In this document: positions 1-8,243 of the stretch, piece after piece | Position numbering within the stretch: the stretch's first letter is position 1 | Layout of the letters: every line of letters starts with the position of its first letter | Translations under genes and position numbers: made by a program | Notes under the pieces: generated by a model | Databases searched by the model: none | What the model saw: the letters and a program-made list of their open reading frames with translations, nothing else | What the model was told of the DNA's origin: nothing | Assembly (NCBI GenBank): GCA_029974595.1 | Contig: JARKRC010000048.1 | Coordinates: 1 to 59,072 of the forward strand | Length of the DNA: 59,072 nt | Source of the DNA: Ereboglobus sp. | GTDB lineage: Bacteria > Verrucomicrobiota > Verrucomicrobiia > Opitutales > Opitutaceae | Reading direction: 5' to 3'

Positions 1-68
1 AAAGTCGATCAAGGCCGAGTCGTTTCCAAGCCGGCCTCAATCCACCTGCGCTTCGCTTCGGGGCGGGC

Positions 69-231
69 AGGGGCGTTCGCCCCTCCCCTGCGCCCCTCCC
101 CGAAACTTATGGTTTCCTTCAGCGGAATACCGATACGTGTCTTCGGAACACGGGCAGGATGCCCGTGCCACTCAACCCAACGCCGCTTCACCTCAATGGA
201 TTTTTTCCGTGCTTCCGTGTTTCCGTGATTT
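69..231. repeat. Intergenic hairpins and CCGTG array, composite repeat copy 1
   Basis: The stretch 1-252 holds no convincing gene. It contains a 7-bp-arm hairpin AGGGGCG-TT-CGCCCCT at 69-84, a second hairpin CACGGGC-AGGAT-GCCCGTG at 149-167, and an array of TTCCGTG-like units of 7-8 bp at about 203-231. The 24 bases at 148-171 are an exact reverse complement of 27295-27318, and the CCGTG array matches 27196-27222 in reverse orientation with about one mismatch. Hairpin and array therefore recur together, which points to one composite dispersed element. It could act as a bidirectional terminator or as a non-autonomous repeat; the sequence does not decide. Confidence 0.7.
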
Positions 232-252
232 ATAAACTCAGTGGGCTGCTTG

Positions 253-441
253 TTATTTCTTTTTGTTATCCTTAATAATCGCGATAACCATGCCGATGCA
301 AAAAAGGAATAGCAGCAGTCCTCCAATTCGGATGCTTATTCCTGTATACGGTATTCCACGATAAATCGTGCGACCACTTGTTAACATCGCGATGCCCAAA
401 AGTGAGCCAAAAACCAAGATAGCGAACTTAATAAAACTCAT
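253..441 (-). CDS. Small two-helix membrane protein, unknown function
   Basis: A 62-residue frame starting MSFIKFAILV encodes two hydrophobic segments, roughly residues 4-22 and 38-56, separated by a short basic loop (SGRTIYRG), and ends in a charged tail DNKKK. This is the layout of a small inner-membrane protein. No family is recognised. The gene and the 155 bp in front of it are clearly more AT-rich than the neighbouring genes, which could mean recent acquisition. It stands alone between a repeat-bearing spacer and the acetyl-esterase gene, which lies upstream on the same strand. The membrane pattern supports coding, but length and lack of homology keep confidence moderate. Nothing else is seen in 442-596. 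Confidence 0.5.
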   Translation of the reverse strand: MSFIKFAILVFGSLLGIAMLTSGRTIYRGIPYTGISIRIGGLLLFLFCIGMVIAIIKDNKKK

Positions 442-596
442 ATTTTATATTTATGCACCAGTAATAGCAGGTGACATTAGTTTTCATAGGGCATTATCAT
501 TTATGAAATTCAAATATAGTTTTTGCCAGGATAGACGAAACTAATTCCTGATACTCCTCTCTTTGCAAGCTTTCACGCCTGCCCCGCCCCGCGAAA

Positions 597-1982
597 TCAC
601 TCCGCCTTCACCGGCAGTTTCAAGAAATCCGCGATCCACGCGTTCACGGCTTCGGAGGCCTCCGGCACCGCCGGATGTCCCGCGATCAGCGACAACACGA
701 GCGTCTTCGGCGCCTTGATCTGGTTGTAAGCTGCGAACATCGAGGTCGGCGGGCACGTCTCGTCATTGTAGCCCCACGAATACACGCCGGGAACCTTGAT
801 GCGCTTCGCGAAATTCACCGCGTCATAATAACTCGTCGTCTCGAGTTTCTGAGGATTTTCCGCATGGAAATTCCTGCCCGTCTTCCAATCCGGACGGAAC
901 ATGTGCGGCCAGCCGCCCGCGCGGCCGTGCAGATAGCCCGTCACGTCGCAATACGCCGGAAACTGCGCCGCGCAGGCCGTCACGCGCGCATCGAGCGCCG
1001 TCGTCACGATCGTCAGCTGCCCGCCTTGCGAGCCGCCCATGACCGCGAGATCCTTTCCATTCCAGTTCGGCAGCGAGGTGAGAAAATCATTCGCGCGCAC
1101 GCAGCTCAGGTAAACGCGGCGGTAGTAATACGCATCCTTGTTGTCCAAATTATACAGGTGATAGCCATTGAGCGTGCTGCTCCGCATCTGGTCGTAAAGT
1201 TCCGGCGGCAGGTTCACCGGAATGCCGTGGATGCCCACGTTGAGCGTGATCGCGCCGCGCTCGGCCATGCGCGTGTCCACCGGCACATACGGCCGCACGC
1301 CCGCGCCCGGCACGCGCAAAATCGCCGGATATTTTCCGGGGGCGACCGGCTCGCACAAAATCCCGTAGAACCGGCTCACGTATTGCCCGCCCGCCGAGCC
1401 CACCGTGCGAAAGCTCACATGATAAACATTGACCGACGGCGTGCAGTATTCAGGCAGGAGCGTGCGCTTCGCATCCATCGGAATCTTCGCCAGCTCGGCC
1501 TTCCCCGCGTCCCAGAACGCGTCAAAATCCCCCGGCTCGACCTGCGTCGGCTGGATTTTTTCCGGCTCGAAACCCGCCGTCGCCAGCCCGCGATAGTTCT
1601 TTCCGCCCACGTTGGCCGTCACCACGCAGCGCAAAAAACCCGGCTCCTTCATCGTCCCGCCGTCGATTACCAGCCCGCCCGCGGGCACGGACGCCGTCAC
1701 CTCGTCCGCCGGCAGCATGTCCGGCCCCACGCGATACGAAACCGCCACGCCTTCGAGCGGCTCGCTGTCGGCCATGACCGTCACGGTGAATTTCGCCTTC
1801 TCGCCAACCTTGTAAGACCAATCACGATGGTCAGGCGACACCACGATCTGCACCGCCGCCACGCGCTTTTGCGCAACCGCCGGCACGGGCGAAATTTCAG
1901 CCGTCTCCGGCGCCGCAAAGGCTCCTGCCGAGCCAATCACACAAAAGGCAACAAAACGGGTAAGCATTTTTTTGATAAGCAT
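597..1982 (-). CDS. Secreted acetyl xylan esterase / cephalosporin-C deacetylase-like hydrolase
   Basis: This 461-residue protein begins with a signal peptide (MLIKKMLTRF, hydrophobic core, likely cleavage after AFA near residue 23). An N-terminal beta-rich domain (about 45-140) is followed by an alpha/beta hydrolase of the AXE1 type (about 145-457). The nucleophile elbow GGSQG places the catalytic Ser at about 318, and the probable triad partners are Asp 407 (GYNDETCPP) and His 436 (AGHPA). Members remove acetyl groups from xylan and other polysaccharides or oligosaccharides. Export and the nearby rhamnosidases fit a role in deacetylating a complex glycan. It is divergent from the gene starting at 2158 and has no operon partner apart from the small gene downstream. 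A second Met at residue 6 is an alternative start. Substrate is not visible. Confidence 0.87.
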   Translation of the reverse strand: MLIKKMLTRFVAFCVIGSAGAFAAPETAEISPVPAVAQKRVAAVQIVVSPDHRDWSYKVGEKAKFTVTVMADSEPLEGVAVSYRVGPDMLPADEVTASVPAGGLVIDGGTMKEPGFLRCVVTANVGGKNYRGLATAGFEPEKIQPTQVEPGDFDAFWDAGKAELAKIPMDAKRTLLPEYCTPSVNVYHVSFRTVGSAGGQYVSRFYGILCEPVAPGKYPAILRVPGAGVRPYVPVDTRMAERGAITLNVGIHGIPVNLPPELYDQMRSSTLNGYHLYNLDNKDAYYYRRVYLSCVRANDFLTSLPNWNGKDLAVMGGSQGGQLTIVTTALDARVTACAAQFPAYCDVTGYLHGRAGGWPHMFRPDWKTGRNFHAENPQKLETTSYYDAVNFAKRIKVPGVYSWGYNDETCPPTSMFAAYNQIKAPKTLVLSLIAGHPAVPEASEAVNAWIADFLKLPVKAE

Positions 1983-2157
1983 AGTGCGCCTCTTTTACGA
2001 CACCCCCCGCGCAAAACAAGCGCGCAACACATCGACCGGTAAAATTCTCTTTGAAATAAGTCTCGGCAAACCCCGCGCGATTTGGGATGCGTTGCGCCTC
2101 GCCAATTGTATCGGCAAAACACCATTTTCACACTTCACCCTCCACACTTTTCACCAC

Positions 2158-3945
2158 ATGCCCATCTGGGAATACAAAGTCATCACAAGCGGCGTTCACG
2201 GCTTCGCCACACCCGCGCTCCTCGAATCCTACCTCAACAATCTCGGCAAGGACGAATGGGAGATCGTCAACTATCTCCCCTCCCCCGCAAATCCCCTCGC
2301 CTTCACCGGCCTCGTCCGCCGCCCCACGCAACGCGACTGGACTCCCCCCGCCGCCCTCGTCAGCGCGCCGCCTGCTGTTGAACTGAAGCCCCAATCCCCC
2401 GCTCCCGGGTCGGCCAAAACCGAAACGCCCAAGGATGCAGCAGCCGAGACGTCCGCCGTCGCGCCTTCCGATTCCGAAACCTCAATTCTCAAGTCCGAAA
2501 CCACCGCGCCCGCCGCCGCCAGCACTCTCCGCCCCGTCCGCGACACCGAGCGCGACCTCGACCCCGACGCGGAGGACGACGAAGACGACGACGCTGACGA
2601 ATGGGACAACCTCGATCTCGACGACGACCTCCCGACTTTCTTCGACGCGCTCAAGCCCCACATGCGCAACAACCAAAAAGGCCCCGGCCAGTCCGTCGCC
2701 GTTGACTACCTCTCGAAACGCTGGGAGCTGCGCGAAGTCGAAATCCTCGGCGCGCTCAAGGAATGCGGCCTCACCATTCCCGAAACCGAGGACGCCGAAC
2801 CCGAATACTTCGAGTTCGAGGACGATCTCTTCTGGGTGAACCGCAACAATCGCGGCCAGTATTTTATCAACACCCGCGAAAAACCGCGCCCCGTCTTCCG
2901 CACCGTCGCCGCCACGCCGCTCTCCCCCGACGACCCCGCCTACGCCGAACTCGCCGCCGAGCGCGCGGAGGAAAAAACCCGCATCGAAAAACGCAATGCC
3001 GAGCGCGCCGCCCAGCAGGCCGCTGCAGCCGCCCGCGCCGAGGAAGCCGCCAAACGCCGCGCCGAAGCCCAGGCCGCAAAGGACAGCGCCACCCCCGAAT
3101 CCGGCGCCGAACAACCCGCCGCCGGCGACGCAGCCCAATCCGAACCGGATTCCGCCCCCCCCGACGCCGCATCCGACAAGCCTCTCCTCGACCGCATCCG
3201 CCCCATGATGCGCCGCAACCGCCACGGCCCCGGTTATTCCGGCAGCATCGGTTTCCTTGCCCGCGCCCTGAAAACCACCGATGCCGACCTCGCAGCGCAA
3301 CTCACCGCGCTCGGCCTCCACATTCCCGCCGCCTCCAACGAAAAACCCACCTTCGTTGAAATCGGCGCCATGCTCTACTGGCTCAACAAGGACAATCGCG
3401 GAAACATCTGGATCAACGCCCGCGAAAACAAAAACGGCGCGAAAAAACCCGCCGGACAGCCGCCCGCCATTTCGGAACCTTCCGCCGCGCCGGAAGAAAA
3501 GCCCGGGGCGCAACAAGAGCAACTCGACCTCCCCCCTGTCGAAGCCGCAGACGCCTCCGCTCCCGCCGCCGCAACAGAACCCGCCCCGGAACCCGTGCCC
3601 ACCGCCGGCGCCAGTCCGCTTGCCGCCGTCCGCCCGCTCCTCAAGCCCAACAAACGCGGCAGCGGCGTCTCCGGCGAAGTCGGCTACCTCGCGCGCGCTC
3701 TCGAACAAAACGAAACCGAGTTCGTCGCCGCGCTCACCAACGCCGGCCTCGTTGTTCCGCCCGGCGCTGACACCAAGCCGACATTCGTCGAACACGAGGG
3801 CGAGATTTTCTGGTTCAGCTTCTACGAAAAAGACGGCGTCACCTCGGTCTGGCTCAACGCCAAGCCCTCCAGGAAAAGCAAGGCCGGGGGAAAAACCACC
3901 CGGGCTCCGCGCACCCGCAAGCCCAAGGCCGACTCCGGCGAATAA
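2158..3945 (+). CDS. DUF4177-like protein with three repeated winged-helix-like modules
   Basis: The 595-residue product starts MPIWEYKVIT; I chose this ATG because the text after it matches the short DUF4177-type fold (WEYKV... LNNLGKDEWEIV...), while codons upstream look non-coding. After an acidic, Ala/Pro-rich linker come three copies of an ~85-residue module at about residues 158-240, 341-425 and 487-580. Each has a basic N/R-x-x-G-x-G stretch (NQKGPG, NRHGPG, NKRGSG), a helical part ending in a CGLTIP/LGLHIP/AGLVVP turn, and a hairpin ending in W.N..NRG...INARE or a variant of it. The module looks like a winged helix, so nucleic-acid binding is a reasonable inference. Low-complexity Ala/Glu/Pro linkers separate the modules. 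It ends 5 bp before rsmD. Exact function unknown. Confidence 0.8.
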   Translation: MPIWEYKVITSGVHGFATPALLESYLNNLGKDEWEIVNYLPSPANPLAFTGLVRRPTQRDWTPPAALVSAPPAVELKPQSPAPGSAKTETPKDAAAETSAVAPSDSETSILKSETTAPAAASTLRPVRDTERDLDPDAEDDEDDDADEWDNLDLDDDLPTFFDALKPHMRNNQKGPGQSVAVDYLSKRWELREVEILGALKECGLTIPETEDAEPEYFEFEDDLFWVNRNNRGQYFINTREKPRPVFRTVAATPLSPDDPAYAELAAERAEEKTRIEKRNAERAAQQAAAAARAEEAAKRRAEAQAAKDSATPESGAEQPAAGDAAQSEPDSAPPDAASDKPLLDRIRPMMRRNRHGPGYSGSIGFLARALKTTDADLAAQLTALGLHIPAASNEKPTFVEIGAMLYWLNKDNRGNIWINARENKNGAKKPAGQPPAISEPSAAPEEKPGAQQEQLDLPPVEAADASAPAAATEPAPEPVPTAGASPLAAVRPLLKPNKRGSGVSGEVGYLARALEQNETEFVAALTNAGLVVPPGADTKPTFVEHEGEIFWFSFYEKDGVTSVWLNAKPSRKSKAGGKTTRAPRTRKPKADSGE

Positions 3946-3950
3946 TCTCC

Positions 3951-4529
3951 ATGCGCATAAGCGGCGGCAAAGCACGAGGCATCCCCCTTGCGGTTCCGAA
4001 AGGCGACACCGTGCGCCCGGCCACCGACGGCCTCCGCCAATCCGTCTTTTCCAGCATGGCCTCGCGCGTCCCCGGCGCGCATTTCCTCGACCTGTGCGCC
4101 GGCAGCGGAGCCTACGGGCTTGAAGCCGTCAGCCGCGGCGCCGCCTCCGGCATCTTCGTCGAAAAAAGCGCGAAAGCCGCCGCCTGCCTCCGCGCCAACA
4201 TCGCCGCCGTCTGCAAAAGCGCCGCCCACGACGAACGCTCCCTCCATGTCTCCCAATGCGACCTCGCCGCGTGGACGCCCCCCCCCGGAGCCCCGCCGCC
4301 CGACCTCGTCTTCATTGACCCGCCTTACGAAATCATCGAACGCCTCGCGCCTCTCTTTTTCTCCAGGCTCCCGGACTGGCTCGGCGCGAGCAAAGACCCC
4401 GTGATCGTCTTCGAAATGCCCGGCGAACTCACGCTCGACGCCCCGCCCGGCTGGACTCTCGTCAAACGCCTCGGCGGCAAAGCCCCCCGCCAGCCCACCG
4501 TCTGCCTCTATCTGCGCGAAAAACGCTAA
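3951..4529 (+). CDS. rsmD: 16S rRNA (guanine(966)-N(2))-methyltransferase RsmD
   Basis: The 192-residue protein has the RsmD family layout: MRISGGKARG at the N-terminus, the conserved RPATDGLRQSVFSSM segment, the SAM-binding FLDLCAGSGAYGLEAVSRGA motif I around residues 44-63, and the catalytic DPPY motif at about 123-126 that binds the target guanine N2. RsmD methylates G966 of 16S rRNA in the small subunit. Length is typical. It follows the three-module gene by 5 bp and precedes another RNA methyltransferase by 12 bp, so the three genes probably share a transcript. Confidence 0.92.
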   Translation: MRISGGKARGIPLAVPKGDTVRPATDGLRQSVFSSMASRVPGAHFLDLCAGSGAYGLEAVSRGAASGIFVEKSAKAAACLRANIAAVCKSAAHDERSLHVSQCDLAAWTPPPGAPPPDLVFIDPPYEIIERLAPLFFSRLPDWLGASKDPVIVFEMPGELTLDAPPGWTLVKRLGGKAPRQPTVCLYLREKR

Positions 4530-4541
4530 ACCTCCATTGCA

Positions 4542-5798
4542 GTGGCCAAGAAAAAACGCTTCAACGACCATCCCTTACGTTATCACGAGGAAATCGAGCT
4601 CGAAATCCACACGCTGACCAATCTCGGCGTCGGGCTCGGTCGCGTCGCGCTGCCCGGCGGCGGCGCGGATGCCGCGCCCGCGTGGGTCGTCATGGTGCCG
4701 TTCACGCTGCCCGGCGAGCGCGTCCGCGCCCGCGTTTTCCGCAACCACAAAAATTACTCCGAGGCCGATCCGCTCGAAATCCTGACGCCCTCCCCCCATC
4801 GCATCGCCCCGCGCTGCCCGATTTTCGGAAGCTGCGGCGGCTGCCAGTATCAAAACTTTGAATACAACGAACAGCTCGCCTGGAAAGGCCGCCAGGTCGG
4901 CGAGCTTCTCCGCCACATGGCCGGCATCGAGTTCCCGGTAAATCCCGTCATCGGCTCGCCGCTGCAATACGGCTATCGCTCGAAAATCACCCCGCACTTC
5001 AACACGCCCAAATCGGATGCGCCCGCGGAACTCCCCATCGGCTTCCTCCGCCAAGGCACCCGCTTCGACATTCTCGATGTTCCCCGCTGCGACATCGCCA
5101 CCGATGCCATCAACGAACGCCTCGCCGAAGTCCGTGCCGGCATCCGCGCCCGCGCCGCCGCGGGCGGGTTCACGCGCGGCGCGACTCTCCTCCTGCGCGA
5201 CGCCGGCGGCGAAGTCACCACCGACTACGACCGCGTCATCAACGAGCGCGTCGGCGACATCACGCTGCATTTCCTCGCCCGCGATTTTTTCCAGAACAAC
5301 CCGTCCATCCTCCCCGCGTTCACCGGCTACGTCCGCGAGCAGGCCGCCGCCTCCGGCGCGCGCCATCTCGTGGACGCCTATTGCGGCAGCGGGCTCTTCG
5401 CGCTCACCGCCGCGCGCGCCTTCGAGCGCGTCGCGGGCATCGAGATCAGCGAAAGCTCGATCCGGTTCGCCCGCGAAAACGCCTCCGCGAACAGCATCGC
5501 CAACGTCACCTTCCGCGCAGGCGACGCCTCCGCGATTTTCGCCGGGCTCGATTTTCCGCCGCGCGACACCGTCGTCGTCATCGATCCGCCCCGCAAGGGT
5601 TGTGACGAGAAATTCCTCTCCCAGCTTTTTGCCTTCGCCCCCCGCGCCGTCGTTTACGTGAGTTGCGATCCCGCCACGCAGATGCGCGACCTCGCGCATT
5701 TCACCGCATGCGGCTACAAGCTCGCCGCCGTGCAACCCTTCGACCTCTTCCCTCAGACACGCCACCTCGAATGCGTCATCACGCTGCACGCAGCCTGA
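4542..5798 (+). CDS. rlmD: 23S rRNA (uracil-C5)-methyltransferase, RlmD/RumA family
   Basis: The 418-residue protein has an N-terminal TRAM-like beta-barrel (about 10-75), then the iron-sulfur signature C92-x5-C98-x2-C101 (CPIFGSCGGC), a middle domain, and a C-terminal SAM methyltransferase with VDAYCGSGLFAL, IDPPRKGCD and the catalytic YVSCDPAT loop (Cys about 375). This is the RumA/RlmD arrangement for C5 methylation of uracil in 23S rRNA. The family also includes RlmC and TrmA, so the exact position is an inference; the cluster of cysteines favours the iron-sulfur RlmD branch. The start is GTG, 12 bp after rsmD. It ends 12 bp before a strong palindrome. Confidence 0.87.
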   Translation: MAKKKRFNDHPLRYHEEIELEIHTLTNLGVGLGRVALPGGGADAAPAWVVMVPFTLPGERVRARVFRNHKNYSEADPLEILTPSPHRIAPRCPIFGSCGGCQYQNFEYNEQLAWKGRQVGELLRHMAGIEFPVNPVIGSPLQYGYRSKITPHFNTPKSDAPAELPIGFLRQGTRFDILDVPRCDIATDAINERLAEVRAGIRARAAAGGFTRGATLLLRDAGGEVTTDYDRVINERVGDITLHFLARDFFQNNPSILPAFTGYVREQAAASGARHLVDAYCGSGLFALTAARAFERVAGIEISESSIRFARENASANSIANVTFRAGDASAIFAGLDFPPRDTVVVIDPPRKGCDEKFLSQLFAFAPRAVVYVSCDPATQMRDLAHFTACGYKLAAVQPFDLFPQTRHLECVITLHAA

Positions 5799-5809
5799 CG
5801 CCGGCCGTT

Positions 5810-5834
5810 GTTTGTAACGTATTACGTTACAAAC
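5810..5834. repeat. Perfect palindrome 1, core half-site TTGTAACGTA
   Basis: A 12-bp-arm palindrome centred on T5822, with half-site GTTTGTAACGTA and its exact complement. It starts 12 nt after the stop codon of the RlmD-like gene. It shares ten core bases per arm with the second palindrome 68 bp away. There is no T-run after it, so it is not a classical intrinsic terminator; it could be a regulator-binding site, an RNA hairpin or a dispersed repeat. Confidence 0.75.
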
Positions 5835-5873
5835 TGCCGGTATCGCGGCTCGCACGAGGCATCGGAAAATCAA

Positions 5874-5906
5874 GGTCTGTTGTAACGTAATACGTTACAA
5901 CAGACC
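5874..5906. repeat. Perfect palindrome 2, 16-bp arms, same core
   Basis: A 33-nt perfect palindrome centred on A5890, with arms GGTCTGTTGTAACGTA and the exact complement. It lies 30 nt beyond the stop codon of the minus-strand phosphoesterase gene. The core TTGTAACGTA is identical to palindrome 1 and the single centre base is complementary (A versus T), so the pair also forms an inverted repeat with itself. One palindrome sits behind each of two convergent genes. Function is not shown by the sequence. Confidence 0.75.
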
Positions 5907-5935
5907 CCGCGCCGGCAGCCTGCCGGGCTCCGGGC

Positions 5936-7240
5936 TCAGAATGTCACGGCGGCCAGTTCTTTTCCGTCCAGATCGCAGGCGGTCAGCTTCAGGCCCGAGG
6001 AGGTCACATGGCCGCGAACCAGCCGCGCGCGCTCCTTTTCCGGACCGCCGCCCGTGATTTGCGCATAGGGAAATTCGGCATTCGCAGGAATGTGCACCCA
6101 GCGATGAACGTGGGCCGAGATGATGACGCGCACGCCCCATTTCACCAATGACGCGTGCCACGCATCCCTGCCGCGTTTGCTGAAGCGGTCAAAGCCCGCC
6201 GGCTTCGCAAAATAATCCTGCGGCTTCTCGTCGGTCCAGCGCAGCGGAATGTGACAGAACACGACCTTCACCGGCGCGTTTTTGATTTCCGGGCGCTCGA
6301 TGACTTTTTCAAGCCAGCGAGCCTGTTCCTCGATGAGCGGCTCGAACGAGACAAGCCCCCGAAAACTCGAATGCCTGTCGGGTTTGTCCTCGCCCGTGTC
6401 CAGCACGATCGCGCCCAGCGGCCCGCTGCGAAACGCGTAAAACGGACGCGCCACGCCGCCTTCGTGCGTGTCAGGGAAATCCACATAATCGACGACCTTG
6501 TTCGCCCAGACGCCGCGCACGTCGTGATTGCCGCGCGTCAGGAAAATCGGCGGCCCTTTCGCCAGGTCAACAACCCCGGCCGGATGCACATAGGTATCAG
6601 GGATCAGATCCGCCTCGTTGTTGTTCCGCTGTGTGATGTCGCCGTTCCAAACGAGGAAATCCACCTGCCGCGCGCCCTCGCCCGCCGTCAATGCGGAGAG
6701 GCGCTTGATCGTGGGCAGGTTTTGGTGCGTGTCATTCCACATCACAAAGCTCGTTTCCGCCGCGGAGGGCGCGAGCGTGGTGAATGAATAGACAGCCGTA
6801 TAAACGGGCGGCGGTTCCGGGGGCGGATTCTGCGAGCCGGCCTTGGCCGAGCCCGGCGCAAGGGCGATGCTCGCGGCGCGCCACCAATAGCGCGTGCCGG
6901 CGGCAAGCCCCTTCAAGCGCACCTTGAGCACGCGCTCGTCGTGCGGGGTGTAGCCCATCGCGTCGCCGCCGCTTCGCAGGTTCAGGTTTTCCGGATCGGC
7001 GCCATACTCGACCCAGCCGCGCGCGGCGCCGTTGACCGTCCAGACGATGCAAACCGAATCCGCCGTGGGCGCAAAGACCGCGGGCGTGCCGCGGATGAGC
7101 GGCTTTGCCGGCCCGGCAGCCGCCTCCGCTTTCGGCGCGTCCGCGCCCTTGGCGATTGATCCGCCCGCGGCTGCGAGCAGCCCTGCGCTTCCGACCAGTT
7201 TTACGAAATCCCTGCGTCCAACGTGTGTTTGTTTAGTCAT
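5936..7240 (-). CDS. Tat-exported purple-acid-phosphatase-like metallophosphoesterase
   Basis: The 434-residue product opens with a twin-arginine signal (GRRDFVKLVGSAG at 8-20, then an Ala/Gly-rich core), so it is likely exported folded through Tat. A fibronectin-like N-terminal domain (about 50-155, ending VYSFTT) is followed by a calcineurin-type metal site: D170-x-H172, GD at 200-201, GNHD at 237-240, then CHIP and SAHVHRW nearer the C-terminus. These are the metal ligands of purple acid phosphatase relatives, which cleave phosphomonoesters or diesters. It is the last gene of the minus-strand run that begins at the autotransporter, 52 bp after an EEP-family gene. Substrate unknown. Confidence 0.87.
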   Translation of the reverse strand: MTKQTHVGRRDFVKLVGSAGLLAAAGGSIAKGADAPKAEAAAGPAKPLIRGTPAVFAPTADSVCIVWTVNGAARGWVEYGADPENLNLRSGGDAMGYTPHDERVLKVRLKGLAAGTRYWWRAASIALAPGSAKAGSQNPPPEPPPVYTAVYSFTTLAPSAAETSFVMWNDTHQNLPTIKRLSALTAGEGARQVDFLVWNGDITQRNNNEADLIPDTYVHPAGVVDLAKGPPIFLTRGNHDVRGVWANKVVDYVDFPDTHEGGVARPFYAFRSGPLGAIVLDTGEDKPDRHSSFRGLVSFEPLIEEQARWLEKVIERPEIKNAPVKVVFCHIPLRWTDEKPQDYFAKPAGFDRFSKRGRDAWHASLVKWGVRVIISAHVHRWVHIPANAEFPYAQITGGGPEKERARLVRGHVTSSGLKLTACDLDGKELAAVTF

Positions 7241-7292
7241 GATATGTTTTTATATTTTGGGTGATTGGTTTTATTAAAAATGCCGCGGCCCG

Positions 7293-8243
7293 TCATTTCG
7301 CGGCCTTTGCCGGCGCGGAGATCAAAACCTTGGCGGAAACAAAATAATGGTCGCTCGGATATTTTCCGTCCTTCGAGTCCGTGATCACTTCCGCGTCCGC
7401 CGCCGCGACGGGGCCGCGCATGAAGATATGATCGATGCGCAGATCCTTGCGCAGCTTTGCGAGGGTCAGCTTTTTTGCGTATTCCGGGCCCTGGAAAGCA
7501 TGCGCGGTAAAGCCGCGATAACCGGCGGGGTGAACGGCATCGTAGGTGTCGGCCCAGCCGGCTTGTCTTATGATCTCGTAAACCGGGTTGTCGCCGTGCG
7601 CATTAAAATCCCCGGCGAAGAGCTGTGGAAACGCCTCCGGATAAAACGCGCTTTCCGCCACGATCATTTTGACCTGCTCGACGCGCGCGCCCTGGGACTT
7701 GTGGTCGAGATGCGTGTCTATCACGCGAAATTCGACGCTGGTCGCGCGATCCTTGAGGCGCACCCAATTGGCGTGCCTCGCGCGCGCCGTTTCCCACGAC
7801 GAGCTGCCGGGCAGGTGCGGCGTTTCCGAGAGCCAGTAACCGCCCGCCGAGACGAACTCGTAGCGTTTCTTGGAGAACATGATCACGTTTTTCGCGATGC
7901 CGTGGTAGCCCTCCGTGTGCGCGTCCATTTCCGGCCCGGCAAAGCCGAAGAATGCGTATTCGGGAAAAAACTTCCGCATGTCTTCATCCTGCACGCGCAG
8001 GACTTCCTGCATGCACACGATGTCGGGATTGCGCGAACGAATCACTTCCGCGCAGAAATCCCTGCGCGCAGCCCAGCCGTTTCCGTTCGCGTCGTCCTCG
8101 GGCAGCGCGACGCGTATGTTGCACGAGAGCACCGTGTGCGGGGCGCGCTCCGGGGCGGGAGCGGCGGCGAGACTTCCGGCAAATGGCAGCGCAGCGAGGG
8201 CCGCGATGAGGATTGATTTCAGATTTCTGAGGGTGGTTTTCAT
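7293..8243 (-). CDS. Secreted endonuclease/exonuclease/phosphatase (EEP) family hydrolase
   Basis: The 316-residue protein has a Sec signal peptide (basic start, core ILIAALAALPFAG, cleavage near AAA at 28). The mature part is a DNase-I/EEP fold: VLSCNIR with Asn at about 42, MQE with catalytic Glu at about 80, IDTHLDH, FAGDFNAHG, RIDHIF and the final SDH motif (YPSDHYFVSAKV). The family hydrolyses phosphodiesters or phosphomonoesters in DNA, sphingomyelin, inositol phosphates and others, using Mg2+. Its ATG overlaps the TGA of the upstream EEP gene (ATGA), so the two paralogues are probably translationally coupled. Confidence 0.87.
   Translation of the reverse strand: MKTTLRNLKSILIAALAALPFAGSLAAAPAPERAPHTVLSCNIRVALPEDDANGNGWAARRDFCAEVIRSRNPDIVCMQEVLRVQDEDMRKFFPEYAFFGFAGPEMDAHTEGYHGIAKNVIMFSKKRYEFVSAGGYWLSETPHLPGSSSWETARARHANWVRLKDRATSVEFRVIDTHLDHKSQGARVEQVKMIVAESAFYPEAFPQLFAGDFNAHGDNPVYEIIRQAGWADTYDAVHPAGYRGFTAHAFQGPEYAKKLTLAKLRKDLRIDHIFMRGPVAAADAEVITDSKDGKYPSDHYFVSAKVLISAPAKAAK

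Noticed and set aside
9-326. 105-codon minus-strand frame at the window start
   Set aside because: It runs through hairpins and the CCGTG array shared with 27196-27318, and overlaps a better membrane-protein frame.
2482-3975. 497-codon minus-strand frame opposite the three-module gene
   Set aside because: Gly/Val/Ala/Phe-rich shadow of the plus-strand protein, which has clear internal protein-level repeats.
5810-5906. Classical intrinsic terminators for the convergent genes
   Set aside because: Stems are long and perfect but no T-run follows on either strand, and the shared exact core suggests a sequence-specific role.
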